Positions 34,118 to 45,644 of a stretch of DNA of 64,000 nt are shown piece after piece; position 1 is the first letter of the stretch; the number at the start of each line of letters is the position of its first letter. The notes under the pieces were generated by a model, which was not told the DNA's origin, searched no databases, and saw only the letters and a list, made by a program, of their open reading frames with translations. The position numbers and the translations under genes were made by a program. The stretch is from the NCBI GenBank assembly GCA_963728895.1, contig CAVSLM010000012.1, positions 1-64,000 of the forward strand, written 5' to 3'. Source of the stretch: CAVSLM01 sp963728895 (GTDB lineage: Bacteria > Pseudomonadota > Gammaproteobacteria > JBBQDK01).

Positions 34118-35820
34118 AAGGCCGGGCGCATCCCACAGCAGTTCATCGACGATCTGTGACCCGCATGGACATCGTGGAGATCATCGACGCACGTGTGCCG
34201 CTGAAAAAAGCCGGCCGCAATTTCGTCGCCTGCTGCCCGTTCCACAGCGAGAAAACCCCCTCTTTCACCGTAAGCCCGCAAAAGCAGTTCTATCACTGCT
34301 TTGGCTGCGGCGCGCATGGCACCGCCATCGGCTTCCTCATGGAGTACGAGCACATGGAATTCCTCGACGCGGTGCATGAGCTGGCGCAGCGCGGCCGGAC
34401 ATGGAAGTCCCGCGCGAGGCGGCGTGCACCGACGAGCCGAGTGTCCAGGCGCTGCACGAGGTGCTGGGCCGCGCGGCGGTATATTATCCAGCGCCAGCTG
34501 CGCGAGCATCCGCAGGCGCCGGGCGGTGGACTACCTCAAGGGCCGCGGCGTCGAGCGGCGAGATCGCGGCAGAGTTCCAGATCGGCTATGCCCCGCCCGG
34601 CTGGGACAGCCTGACGCGCGCGCTGGGGACGATGCCGCTGCACGCCAGCAGCTGGTCCCCGCAGGGCTGCTGGTCGAGGAGGGAGGGCGGAAGTTCTACG
34701 ACCGATTCCGCGATCGCATCATGTTTCCCATCCACGATACGCGCGGCCGAGTCATAGGATTCGGCGGACGCGTGCTGGGCGACGGCGCGACACCGAAGTA
34801 CCTGAACTCGCCGGAGACCCCGATCTTTCAGAAGGGGCGCGAGCTGTACGGCCTGTATCAGGCGCGCAAGGCAGCGAGCCGCTGGATCGCGTGCTGGTGG
34901 TGGAGGGCTACATGGACGTGGTGGCGCTGGCTCAGTACGGCATCCGCTATGCCGTCGCCACGCTGGGTACCACCACCACGCGGAGCATCTGAGCAGCTCT
35001 CTCGCGCGTGCGCCGGAAGTGGTGTTCTGCTTCGACGGTGATGCGGCGGGCCGCGAGGCTGCTTGGCGCGCGCTGGAGAACGCCCTGCCGGTGCTGCGCG
35101 CGGCCGCCAGGCGCGTTATGTTCCTGCCGGAGGGCGAGGACCCCGATACCCTGGTGCGCGCGAGGGTCGCGAAGGAATTCGAGAGACTGCTTGTCAGTCC
35201 GTTCCATTGTCGGCATATTTCTTCGAAGCTGATGCAGCAGGTCGATATGCGCAGCATGGATGGCCGCGCCCGGCTGGTGGAACTCGCCCGGCCATTATTG
35301 CCAAGTTGCCCGATGGCGTGTTCCGCCACATGATGCTGGATCGTCTGGGAAATTGGCGCACCTTCGCACGAACCGGTTGTCCAATCTGCTGGGCGCGAAT
35401 GCGGCGTCCCCAGCCTGCGCCAAGACCCGCCACCGCGGGTGGCACAGTCGCGGCGAACGCTGGTGCGCAGGGCGCTCGCCCTGCTGCTGCACCGCCCCGT
35501 GGTGGCCCGCGGCGGGCATCGCACGGAACTTGCAGGGACTGGAATTGCCGGGGGTGGCGTTGCTGGTCGGAATGCTTGAACTCTTGCGCGCGCACCCGCA
35601 TCTAAGGACATGCGCGATGCTGGAGCACTGGCGCGGCACCACGGCGGGCAATCATCTGCTGGCGCTGGCGCAGCTGGGAAGTGGACCTGCCGGAAGAGGA
35701 GACTGGAAAAGGAATTCCAGGGCGCATGGAAACAGTGCGTGCTCGCGGCCTTGCGGCGAGGCTACGAACAGCTGGAGGGCCAAGGAATTGGCCAGTCTGA
35801 CCTCGGAGGACAGGCGCTGA
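34118..35820 (+). CDS. dnaG: DNA primase, heavily frameshifted
   Basis: The collinear pieces cover the whole primase (~570 aa). They include GRIPQQFIDDL, the zinc-binding CCPFHSEKTPSFTVSPQKQ and YHCFGCGAHG (CHC2 type), YDRFRDRIMFPIHDTRGRV, the TOPRIM residues in VVEGYMDVVAL and FCFDGDAAGREAAWRALEN, and a C-terminal tail ending LTSEDRR at 35820. The pieces alternate among all three + frames, with indels roughly every 100-250 bases and even the initiating ATG region altered. DnaG is essential, so the reading must be a faulty consensus. Start near 34118 is inferred from the GRIPQQF residues. Confidence 0.85.
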
Positions 35821-35978
35821 GGTCCGGCGAGCTGGAGCGGTTGCTGGCGGTAGCACCACAGGCCCGTATGAGCACTGCGGCGTTCTCTGCAACCGTGGTG
35901 GAGTGGTATAAACTGGGTTTTAAATTTTACCTACGCGTTAGGGCACGGTCGATTAGGTCAGCGCCATCCGAGAGCAAC

Positions 35979-37837
<1,859 letters not shown>

Positions 37838-37884
37838 GGTGGGCGCGTCCGTAGCGGACGCGCGGCGTTGATGGTGTTCTTCGG

Positions 37885-37912
37885 GAGCCGGCCTTGGGCC
37901 GGCTCTTTGTTT
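37885..37912 (+). terminator. Intrinsic terminator after rpoD
   Basis: GAGCCGGCC and GGCCGGCTC (37885-37905) form a stem with a short TTG loop, followed by TTTGTTTG. A second GC-rich stem (GCGCGTCCGTAGCGGACGCGC) lies just after the stop codon. Confidence 0.85.
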
Positions 37913-38120
37913 GTGCGGGTTCTCTTTGCGCGAGTTCTGTAGTGACAACAGCCCTTCGACCTGTCCTTGAAGGCTGGGCCACTGAAACGGAATGGATCTC
38001 CTATGCGCGTGTCCTTTCCCGCATAGTCCCGCGCGCCCCACCTCGCCGCCCCTACTACCCATCAGCCAACCCCGTCGCGATGACGCTCCGGCGACGCGCT
38101 GATATACTCCGAAGCTCAAC

Positions 38121-38194
38121 GGGCCTGTAGCTCAGTTGGTTAGAGCAGGGGACTCATAATCCCTCGGTCCCAGGTTCGAGTCCTGGCGGGCCCA
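38121..38194 (+). tRNA. tRNA with CAU anticodon, probably tRNA-Ile2 (lysidine type)
   Basis: A 74-base cloverleaf: acceptor GGGCCTG pairs with CGGGCCC, D-arm GCTCAGTTGGTTAGAGC, anticodon stem GGGGA/TCCCT around CTCATAA, and T-arm CCAGGTTCGAGTCCTGG. The CAU anticodon means elongator Met or Ile2. The C4-G69 and C5-G68 pairs in the acceptor stem match the TilS determinants of tRNA-Ile2 and differ from typical elongator tRNA-Met, so Ile2 is preferred. CCA is not encoded. Confidence 0.93.
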
Positions 38195-38417
38195 TCATGA
38201 CTTCAATGAATTGCCAATAGCGCCCAGCGCGTCATCCGTCCGAGTATACGATATTGGTTGCACGCGTACGTAGCATGAGGGGCGTACGGGCAATCTCAAG
38301 TACCCCGATGCATCGTCGCTAAGAGAGGCCCTGAGCATCATAAAGGGCCGATTGGCATACGGGAAAAGTTGCGTTGGGGATGCTCGGTGCCAGGGGCTCC
38401 TGACGTGGGTTGAAACG

Positions 38418-39509
38418 ATGAAGTGGACCGTTCGAACCATGAGGCGTCTGGCGCGCTTGGCGCCGACACTCGCCGCCGGCTTGGTTGCGTTCCTTGCTGC
38501 AACTGCCCCTGCCACGTCTCGCGCGGAAACGACGCCGCGCGAGCTCGTGCTGCTCAACTGGTCCGAGTACATGGACCCGGAGCTGGTCGCGGAGTTCGAG
38601 AAAACCCATAACGCCAAGGTCACCCAGGTGTATTTCGAAACCGACGACACCCGGGACGAGATGGTGTTGGATACGGGAGGCATGGGCTACGACGTCGTGC
38701 TCGTGAACGGCATCTCTCTGAGCAAGTACCGCAAGCGGGGCTGGCTGTCCCCGCTGACGGTAAAAGAAGTCCCGAACCTGCGCCATGTCGACCGCCACTG
38801 GCTGGACGCCTTTCCGGACGCGTCCGGTTACGCGGTGCCGTACTTCTGGGGCACTCTCGGAATCGCTTACCGTAAGGACCTGGTGCCGGCGCCGATCGCC
38901 ACCTGGCGCGAACTGTTCCATCCCCCCGCGCAGCTCCATGGCAGGATCGTGATGGTCAAGACGTCCCGCGATCTAATCGGTATGGCTCTCAAGGCGCTGG
39001 GCCATTCCGCCAACAGCACCGACTCCGCGCAGATCGACGAGGCGGAGAAGCTGCTTATGGGTCAGCGACCTCACGTGATGTCGTATTCCTACGTGGCCCT
39101 TAACGAAGAGTCGGCGCTACACACGGGAGAGGCCTACGCGGCCATGGTGTACAGCGGTGATGCGCTCATGCTGGAAGAGATTGATCCGAGAATCGCCTAC
39201 GTGGTGCCCGAGGAGGGCAGCAACTTGTGGGTGGACTACCTCGTAGTCATGCAGAGCTCGACGCGCAAGGAATTGGCACGGGCCTTTATCGATTTTCTCA
39301 ACGAGCCCGCGAATGCCGAACGTCTTGCGGAGTTCGTCCACTACGCGACTCCCAACAAGGCCGCCGCTGCACTCTTGCCCGCGGAGTTCAAGGCTGACCC
39401 TGTGATCTACCCGCCGCCCGAGATCCTGAATCGCTCCGAGTTGTACACGCCGCTCCCCGCTCGGGTGGAGAAAAAACGAAGCGAAGTCTTCTCGCACATC
39501 GTCCGCTGA
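38418..39509 (+). CDS. PotD/NspS-like periplasmic polyamine-binding protein
   Basis: A 363-residue periplasmic solute-binding protein. The signal peptide runs through LARLAPTLAAGLVAFLAATA to a cleavage near SRAE. The mature part begins ELVLLNWSEYMDPELVAEF, the typical first strand of PotD-type spermidine/putrescine binders, and has YDVVLVNGISLSKY and VPYFWGTLGIAYRK. The frame is open to 38352, but MKWTVRTMRRL at 38418 gives the proper signal. No ABC permease or ATPase is nearby. Instead the gene is followed after 13 bases by a GGDEF-EAL protein, so it probably acts as a sensor subunit rather than a transporter. Confidence 0.82.
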   Translation: MKWTVRTMRRLARLAPTLAAGLVAFLAATAPATSRAETTPRELVLLNWSEYMDPELVAEFEKTHNAKVTQVYFETDDTRDEMVLDTGGMGYDVVLVNGISLSKYRKRGWLSPLTVKEVPNLRHVDRHWLDAFPDASGYAVPYFWGTLGIAYRKDLVPAPIATWRELFHPPAQLHGRIVMVKTSRDLIGMALKALGHSANSTDSAQIDEAEKLLMGQRPHVMSYSYVALNEESALHTGEAYAAMVYSGDALMLEEIDPRIAYVVPEEGSNLWVDYLVVMQSSTRKELARAFIDFLNEPANAERLAEFVHYATPNKAAAALLPAEFKADPVIYPPPEILNRSELYTPLPARVEKKRSEVFSHIVR

Positions 39510-39522
39510 CGGAGCCGCCGCC

Positions 39523-42009
39523 GTGAGGCTGCGGGCGAAGATCATCCTGCTTCTGGTGCCGCTGGTGGTCCTGCCCCTTCTCACGCTCGGATGGGCCGCC
39601 TACTCGCAGCTCGATGACACGGCCCAGAAAAAGACGCTCAGCCAGGTCCAAACGCTTCTGGCCCAGTTACGCCTCCACTCCCAGGCCCTCATCGCCACGG
39701 CCGCCGCAAACGTCGAGCTCCTGTCCGGTTACAACCTGGTGCAGCAGTACGTTCTGACCAAAGACGACGAGGAGCGCTATGGTCTGCTGCACGCGCCGTT
39801 ACTGCGTCAGCTGAGCCGGTACCAGAAAGCCTACCCGGACTATTACGAGATCCGCATTCTCTTGCCCGACGGTTACGAGGACGTACGCTGGACCACCACA
39901 CCAATCCCGAACGTCACGGAGGAAGAAGGCAATACGGAATTTTTTCAGCGCATCGCCCACTCGCAACACCTCGTCAACACCACCATCATGCGCAATCCGG
40001 ATAACCAGGAACCCAGTCTGGTCGTGTCGAAGCGGCTCGTCATCAAAGACCCGTCCGCAGATCCGATCGGCGCGCCAGCCGTGCTGCGGGGTTATCTGGT
40101 CCTGACCATCGGACTGGATGTGCTCAGGCAACAGATCGAGCTCGGGGGGCACGACACCCGGGCCGCACTGATGGCCACCGACGCTTCGGGCGACGTGCTG
40201 CTGCACAGCCGCGAGGCCGGAATCACCGAGCTTCCGCGTGCACTGGTTCCGGCCCTGCTGACGCACGCGGCCAAGGGCGGGTCCTACGAAGTGGATTTCA
40301 TGGGGCGGCCCACCGTGTTCCTCGGAACCAAGGCACACGACGACCTCTACCTGTTTGCGGCGCTGCCGGTGGCCGAGCTGACCCGGGAGGGGCGACAGCT
40401 GGGAATGGTCGTCGCGATCATCACTATGACCGCCATTGTCATCACCACCGTATTGCTCTACAGCGCGTTGCGGTACATGGTGGTGGACCCCATCCACCGT
40501 ATTGCGCAGGCAGCCCGCGATTTCGGTCGCGGTAACCTCCTGGTTTCCGTTCCGGTCCAGAGCAGCGACGAGATCGGGACCCTCGCCTCATCCTTCGAGG
40601 AGATGGGCAGGAGCCTCAACCGGTCCAACGAGCAGGTGCGTTATCTGGCCTACCACGACAACCTCACCGGGCTGCCCAACCGTCTGATGTTCATCGAGTA
40701 CCTTGGCCACAGCATGGCCCACTCGCGGCGCAAAGGTCGATCTCTGGCGCTCCTGTTCCTGGACCTGGACAACTTCAAGCGAGTCAACGACTCGCTCGGG
40801 CATCTGGTCGGGGACCGACTGCTCCAACAGGTCTCCGAGCGCCTGGCGGAATGTGTCCGCGGCGAGGATTACGTGGCGCGCTCCGGTCACGATACGCCGG
40901 AGGAGGTCGTGGCGCGTCTCGGAGGAGACGAGTTCATCGTGCTGCTCCCGAACGTCGAAAGTCCGGTGGTGGCCGGCACCGTGGCGCGGCGCATCATTCA
41001 GCGGCTGGCCCAGCCCTTCGTCGTGGACCACCATGAGCTGTTCATCGGTGCCAGCGTGGGAATCACCCTATGTCCAGAGGATGGAGAGACGGTCGAGGAC
41101 CTTATCAAGAACGCCGACGTGGCAATGTACCAGGCCAAGGAACAGGGCAGAAACAATTTCCAGTTCTACTCGGCGTCGATGAACCAGGCCACCTTCCATC
41201 GACTCACTCTGGAAAGCGGTCTGCGCAGAGCGCTGGCCGACAACCAGCTGTTCCTGCACTACCAACCGCAGGTGGACGTGGGCACCGGCCAGGTCGTGGC
41301 TGTGGAGGCGCTGTTGCGCTGGCGTGAACCCGAGCTGGGGCTCGTGCCCCCGGAAGTCTTCATCCCGGTTGCGGAGGAGACGGGGCTGATCCTCCCCATC
41401 GGCGAATGGGTATTGGACCAGGCGTGCCGACAGGCCCGCGCCTGGCAAGTCGCAGGAATCCCCGCGATTCAGGTGTCAGTCAATGTGTCCAGCATCCAGG
41501 TCATGCGCCAGGATCTGCCGGCATTGGTTGCCCGGACTCTGCGCCAAACCGGTTTAGCGCCGTGCCATCTGGATCTGGAGCTGACAGAGACGTTGATCAT
41601 GTCCGCTCAGGATCGTGGCACGGGAGCTTTGGCCGCCATACGCGAGCAGGGTGTCAGCATATCCCTGGACGACTTCGGTACTGGCTATTCGTCTCTGAAT
41701 TACCTTCGAACCTTCCCCATCAACAACCTGAAGATAGACCGCAGCTTCATCCAGGAGATTGGCGACGGTCTGAACGACGCAGCCATCGTGTCGGCCATTA
41801 TCGCGATGGCTCACGCGCTGGGTCTGCGTGTGATCGCGGAGGGGGTCGAGACGCCGGCCCAGCTTGACTTCCTGCGCACCCGAAGGTGTGACCGCGTCCA
41901 GGGCTACATCTTCAGCCGGCCGTTACCGCCGGACGAGGCAGCGCGAATGATCGGCACGCTGGCCTGGACGGGCGTCCAGGATGAACGTCTACTTCTCACA
42001 TCCGGATGA
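39523..42009 (+). CDS. Membrane HAMP-GGDEF-EAL c-di-GMP protein (MbaA-like)
   Basis: An 828-residue bifunctional c-di-GMP enzyme. It has a first membrane helix (IILLLVPLVVLPLLTLGWAA), a periplasmic sensor of ~260 residues, a second helix near residue 300 (VVAIITMTAIVITTVLL), HAMP and a short coiled coil. The GGDEF domain has an intact GGDEF at 467-471 and the EAL domain an intact EAL at 595-597, with LDDFGTGYSSLNYL and the ETLI and IAEGVET motifs, so both synthesis and breakdown of c-di-GMP are possible. The start is GTG at 39523 after GGAG. Pairing with a PotD-like gene resembles Vibrio NspS-MbaA, where norspermidine controls the enzyme. Confidence 0.9.
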   Translation: MRLRAKIILLLVPLVVLPLLTLGWAAYSQLDDTAQKKTLSQVQTLLAQLRLHSQALIATAAANVELLSGYNLVQQYVLTKDDEERYGLLHAPLLRQLSRYQKAYPDYYEIRILLPDGYEDVRWTTTPIPNVTEEEGNTEFFQRIAHSQHLVNTTIMRNPDNQEPSLVVSKRLVIKDPSADPIGAPAVLRGYLVLTIGLDVLRQQIELGGHDTRAALMATDASGDVLLHSREAGITELPRALVPALLTHAAKGGSYEVDFMGRPTVFLGTKAHDDLYLFAALPVAELTREGRQLGMVVAIITMTAIVITTVLLYSALRYMVVDPIHRIAQAARDFGRGNLLVSVPVQSSDEIGTLASSFEEMGRSLNRSNEQVRYLAYHDNLTGLPNRLMFIEYLGHSMAHSRRKGRSLALLFLDLDNFKRVNDSLGHLVGDRLLQQVSERLAECVRGEDYVARSGHDTPEEVVARLGGDEFIVLLPNVESPVVAGTVARRIIQRLAQPFVVDHHELFIGASVGITLCPEDGETVEDLIKNADVAMYQAKEQGRNNFQFYSASMNQATFHRLTLESGLRRALADNQLFLHYQPQVDVGTGQVVAVEALLRWREPELGLVPPEVFIPVAEETGLILPIGEWVLDQACRQARAWQVAGIPAIQVSVNVSSIQVMRQDLPALVARTLRQTGLAPCHLDLELTETLIMSAQDRGTGALAAIREQGVSISLDDFGTGYSSLNYLRTFPINNLKIDRSFIQEIGDGLNDAAIVSAIIAMAHALGLRVIAEGVETPAQLDFLRTRRCDRVQGYIFSRPLPPDEAARMIGTLAWTGVQDERLLLTSG

Positions 42010-42132
42010 GCGGGTCTGGCCCCGTTGGCTGGCAGCGGCTTTGTCGCCTGTATCTTGGCCGCGCGCATTCCAATTCCGCAGTGTCCCGGCCCGCGGTTGC
42101 GCTGCAGATTTCGCCATCGCGCCGGGAGATCG

Positions 42133-42204
42133 CTACGGCCGCGACACCTCCGCGACCGCCGACCCGCGCAACTGGCGCAGTGCGCGGGTAATCACGTAGA
42201 GGGA
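42133..42204 (-). pseudogene. C-terminal remnant of a cation diffusion facilitator
   Basis: The 24 codons end in VITRALRQLRGSAVAEVSRP and stop at 42133. They match the C-terminus of the complete CDF gene at 46834-47472 (VITRAQRELRGSAVVEVPGP). The upstream part is replaced at 42206 by a RAYT terminal repeat, so a second CDF copy was lost. Confidence 0.65.
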
Positions 42205-42205
42205 A

Positions 42206-42385
42206 GAATCGATGGGGTCAGACTCGATCGATCCGCATCTGCGCCCACAATAGCGCTGACTTCCGTCGCCCCCTCGCCGGGACTTCCGCGTCGAACAGCG
42301 AGCGACATCTTGCTTGCCGGATTTCCGCGTTCGTGTGCAAGGCTAGATACGTCGGATGCTCTGTTGCCAGAGCACCGTAATTTCC
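42206..42385 (-). pseudogene. RAYT element end with transposase C-terminal remnant
   Basis: The terminal sequence ATCGATGGGGTCAGACTCGATCG starts at 42209. The minus frame reads TEHPTYLALHTNAEIRQARC and SLFDAEVP, matching the C-terminal region of the intact transposase at 48127-48849. The rest of the gene is missing and the sequence runs into a group II intron fragment. Confidence 0.7.
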
Positions 42386-42811
42386 CCTGCCGTTGGATAC
42401 GGCCGAGCCGATCTTGGACCAACCGGTCCTCGAAGCTCGGAACCCCCAGCGGGCGATGGCGCCCGTCCCCTTTCGGGATGAAGGTCCGCCGCCCGGCTTG
42501 GGCCGGTACCCCAGTCGGCGAGTCCGTGCCGAGATCTCCTGTAGCCGCGCCTCCAGCCCCTGCGCGTAATCCTCCTTCCTTACCCCATCGACTCCCGGCG
42601 CCTTGCTTCCGTCCTGACGCTCGAAGCTTTCGCGCAGCCCCTGCGCATCGAATACCGTCCCCATCAGGGCATTGAACCGCGTACACGGCTCTTCACGCGC
42701 CTTCTGTGTGAAACGCTCGAGTGCTGTTGCCACGCTCAGAGTCCTCTCAGCGTAGGGACGTGTTTCCCTCTCGCGTTGTCTCAAGCCGCCACCCCTTCGC
42801 TCTGTCCGCAT
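42386..42811 (-). pseudogene. Group II intron reverse transcriptase fragment
   Basis: The N-terminal ~110 residues of an LtrA-type reverse transcriptase are visible. TALERFTQKAREEP and SKAPGVDGVRKEDY lie in one frame. RRTFIPKGDGRHRPLGVPSF and EDRLVQDRL, the RT-0/RT-1 region, lie in another after a frameshift near 42,480. The catalytic YADD part, the maturase domain and the intron RNA 3' end are absent. On its 3' side it is joined to the RAYT remnant. Confidence 0.7.
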
Positions 42812-42849
42812 TACCGGGCTTCAGCGCTACTACAGGTACAAGCTGTTCG

Positions 42850-42965
42850 ACGGGGAAGTTCCACATTGCAGGCGATACGCGAGGCCGAACAAGTGCTGGC
42901 CGCTGGGGAATGACCGCTTCCGCGAGCGAATCGGCGCGACCTTCACCCAGCGGAATCGCAGTGAG
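42850..42965 (+). pseudogene. RAYT transposase C-terminal remnant on the plus strand
   Basis: LFDGEVPHLQAIREA followed, after a one-base shift, by NKCWPLGNDRFRERIGATF matches the C-terminal AIREATNKCW region of RAYT transposases. Flanking parts are lost. Confidence 0.55.
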
Positions 42966-42987
42966 CCGTCGGCCTCCACGCTGCTCG

Positions 42988-43431
42988 CTATTTCCATGGC
43001 ATCACGTTCTGCATCATGCCGCCGGGGGTGAACCCGCGACGCATCTCGAACATTTGCCCGTTCACGACCCCCATTTGCTGTGCGGTCGGCATAATCAAAG
43101 AAATCGTTTTCACCGTGGTGTCCATGCCGTGTACCGACTCTTCGATACCGCGTACTGAGTCTTTCATGTTGGCCATCGTTCCGCGCATGTCCTCGAACTC
43201 GTCGGTCGCCTTCTTGAGCGTCGCATTCATTTGGGCGGCCGCAGTGTTCAGATTGATATTGAACGTCTTGATCTCCGGAGCTGCGCTCCCCACGTTCTCA
43301 AACAAATTCTTCCACATCGGCTGCCACTTTATGAGGACCGTGTAAACAAACAAAATCACGGCCACGCTGAGGATATTGTAGAACACGCCCCGTGACATGG
43401 CTGCGTACTTTTGAACGTCCACGACGAGCAC
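42988..43431 (-). CDS. Small membrane-anchored coiled-coil protein
   Basis: A 147-residue protein with one N-terminal transmembrane helix (VFYNILSVAVILFVYTVLI) and a long amphipathic helical region rich in Asn, Met and Thr (KTFNINLNTAAAQMNATLKK, FEDMRGTMANMKDSVRGIEE). This looks like a methyl-accepting or apolipoprotein-like coiled coil projecting into the periplasm. The C-terminus is Met/Gly-rich. An alternative start at M12 (43398) leaves the helix intact. It is not recognised as a known family and is surrounded by transposon remnants. Confidence 0.55.
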   Translation of the reverse strand: MLVVDVQKYAAMSRGVFYNILSVAVILFVYTVLIKWQPMWKNLFENVGSAAPEIKTFNINLNTAAAQMNATLKKATDEFEDMRGTMANMKDSVRGIEESVHGMDTTVKTISLIMPTAQQMGVVNGQMFEMRRGFTPGGMMQNVMPWK

Positions 43432-43633
43432 CCCGCTGGTACTATAGAGAAAACAAACCTGCGCTCACAATGTAGTTAGTTAGACGCTAGAGTCTTCCCC
43501 GCACACACGGAGAGCGACCGTGGCGAGATTGCCAGCGAGCATATCGGGTCTTCCTATTTTCCCGCAGGGAAACTCCCCTTGAGTATAGGAAGTATGGCTC
43601 GTCGGCGAAATCTGTGGGCGGATTGGCCGTGGG

Positions 43634-43891
43634 TTAAGGGACTTTGCCCTGCAGGAAGCGGTACAGCTTCCTGCGGGTGGCATCGAAGGACTTCTGTTCG
43701 GATTCGCTGATGCGCGGCCAGATGAGTGGTCCGCCGTCCTCTTCGAGGAGCGTGGCGAGCAGCTCCTTGACCGGCTGGCGGGCGAGGTCTGGATCCTGGT
43801 AACGACGGCGGATGATCTCGCCGCCGAGCATCCAGAGATGGTCACGGTGCCGGGTCTTGTCGGCAAGCGGCTGGTGCAGGAGCTCCAGCAG
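43634..43891 (-). pseudogene. Truncated unknown gene, cut by a RAYT end
   Basis: An 85-codon open frame with no start before the RAYT terminal repeat at 43893. It reads LELLHQPLADKTRHRDHLWM, EIIRRRYQDPDLA and SEQKSFDATRRKLYRFLQG. The family is not recognised. The loss of the N-terminus is best explained by insertion or recombination at the repeat. Confidence 0.45.
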
Positions 43892-43892
43892 T

Positions 43893-44262
43893 AATCGATG
43901 GGGTCAGACTCGATCGATCCGCATCTGCTCCCACAATCGCTCTGACTTCCGGTCTCCCCCTCGCCGTTTGGCGCTACCTGACGATTCAAGGTCGCCTCGA
44001 TTAGCTCGCGGAAGTGGTCATTCCCCCGCGGCCAGCACTTGTTCGTGGCCTCACGTATCGCCTTCAATGTTGTTTCTGGAACTTCCATGACCAACAGCGC
44101 GCGATATCTTGCTTGCCGGATTTCCGCGTTCGTGTGCAAGGGGAGACTGGTCGGATGCTCTGTTGCCGCAGCACCGTGACTTCCCCTACCGTTGTGTCGG
44201 AAGGTGCACCAGGGATACTCTACTCGCGAACCTTCGTTCAATCGAGTCCGACCCTTTCGATC
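43893..44262. mobile_element. Internally deleted RAYT element (MITE-like, ~370 bp)
   Basis: Begins with ATCGATGGGGTCAGACTCG (43893) and ends with the inverted TCAATCGAGTCCGACCCTTTCGATC (44238-44262). Between them is a transposase remnant reading, on minus, TEHPTSLPLHTNAEIRQARY and TLKAIREATNKCWPRGNDHF. The N-terminal catalytic half is absent, so it could only move with help from an intact RAYT. Confidence 0.6.
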
Positions 44263-44279
44263 CTCTGCGATCTGCCGTT

Positions 44280-44699
44280 TCAACTGGTGATATACCGCGT
44301 CAACTGGCGGATGAGTTCGTCCCTTTCCTCGACTAGCATCACCAGCAGATCGCGCAAGGAAATAATGCCGACAAACGCCAAGTCTTCGTAAACCAGCAGG
44401 TGACGGCACTGGTGCTGCTTCATCAATTCGATACAGCGCTCACTGGTCTCATCAGAGGCCACCGTAACGACATCCTTTCGCATCGTATCCGCGAGTTTCA
44501 GGGTCGCCACGTCCGTGCGTTCCCTGACCACCAGCCGCATAAGATCGCGTTCCGTGAAAATCCCCGTGACCCGCGAAGCGCTGCTGACCACCACCGAGCC
44601 GATATGGCTGTCGCACATCAGAACCGCCGCCTCCAGCACGGTATTGTTTTCATCCAACAACGCCACCTGGCGCTGGATCTTTCCGGTAATCACTGCCAT
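44280..44699 (-). CDS. Tandem CBS-domain protein
   Basis: A 139-residue protein made of two CBS motifs, each about 55-60 residues: VLEAAVLMCDSHIGSVVVS with VTGIFTERDLMRLVV, then CIELMKQHQCRHLLVYED with FVGIISLRDLLVMLV. Such stand-alone Bateman modules bind adenine nucleotides and sense energy state; the partner is unknown. The start ATG at 44699 and the length are normal. Confidence 0.88.
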   Translation of the reverse strand: MAVITGKIQRQVALLDENNTVLEAAVLMCDSHIGSVVVSSASRVTGIFTERDLMRLVVRERTDVATLKLADTMRKDVVTVASDETSERCIELMKQHQCRHLLVYEDLAFVGIISLRDLLVMLVEERDELIRQLTRYITS

Positions 44700-45239
44700 G
44701 GCATCACCCTCTATCGCCGGGAATTCACGACTGCCCCCTCAAATCGGTCCAGTGTCCTTGGAGCTGATGTCCCGCAATACGATGTCGACTGGACAACGCT
44801 GCCGAAGCCCTCATCGGTGGGACCTGCCGGCCCCTCCATCTTGCGCTTCATCTTCTATAGTCCGCTATGGTATGCCCGTGTGGACTGCCGCACGCCCTAC
44901 AGTGCCCTAGACACACGTCGGCCAAGGCTGCTTGCCGATTGCCGTCGTCGCTGTATTGCGTGCCGCGCATGGGGTCGTCTGCGCCCGGGGTGCATATTTG
45001 TCGTAATTGTATTTGAAGCCAATTCGTCCGCCTAAGCTGAACATCTTGAAGTATCGATACCTCTCGATCATCGCGGATAGGCTGCGCTGACCATGATGGG
45101 GTCAGACTCGATTGATCTACTCGTCATCCAACTCGCCACCGCGGTCTACTCAAGCGGACCGGGTGCACGTGGTTTCCCGCAGCTGCAGCGCCGTGAGTAG
45201 CCACGACGCAATGTGTACGCCTTCGACGATGACATGGGG
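44700..45239. other. No gene seen; contains one RAYT terminal repeat
   Basis: GATGGGGTCAGACTCGATTGATC lies at 45095-45117 without an associated transposase. The rest of the interval has no convincing reading frame or RNA structure. Confidence 0.5.
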
Positions 45240-45620
45240 CTATTCATCCGAATAGGCGCAGTCGTCGCCTTCGTGCTCGTGATCGTCGGAATGCGGTGCA
45301 CCGAGCGGCAGAATTCCCGATAGGTATCTGCGCACTACAAGGTCGGGGTCGGTCATGGAGGTGACGACACCCTCTACGCCGCGCGCCGCGAGGCGGCGCA
45401 CCAGACCGTTGCCCATGCCGCCGCAGATCAGGACGTCCGCGACATCGAGCGGATGAGGCGCATGCGGGGAGCTATCGTGCAGCGACTGCTCCCTGGGCAA
45501 TTCCAATAGCGTCCTGCCCTGCACCTGTCCCTGTTCGACTTCGTACAGCCAAAACTTGCGGCATCTTCCGGTATGTCCCGTCACCGTTTTACGGTTTTGG
45601 CTGGCGACCGCGATTTTCAT
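45240..45620 (-). CDS. NifX/NifB-type dinitrogenase iron-molybdenum cofactor family protein
   Basis: A 126-residue small soluble protein. MKIAVASQNRKTVTGHTGRC is the typical start of the NifX/NafY-like cofactor-binding family, with LICGGMGNGLVRRLAARGV near residue 70. The His/Asp-rich tail (SDDHEHEGDD) could bind metal. No nif genes are near. In sulfur oxidisers such proteins may carry iron-sulfur or molybdenum clusters, but the role here is unknown. Confidence 0.85.
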   Translation of the reverse strand: MKIAVASQNRKTVTGHTGRCRKFWLYEVEQGQVQGRTLLELPREQSLHDSSPHAPHPLDVADVLICGGMGNGLVRRLAARGVEGVVTSMTDPDLVVRRYLSGILPLGAPHSDDHEHEGDDCAYSDE

Positions 45621-45644
45621 CAGTCCGATCCTCGGTAGGAAACT

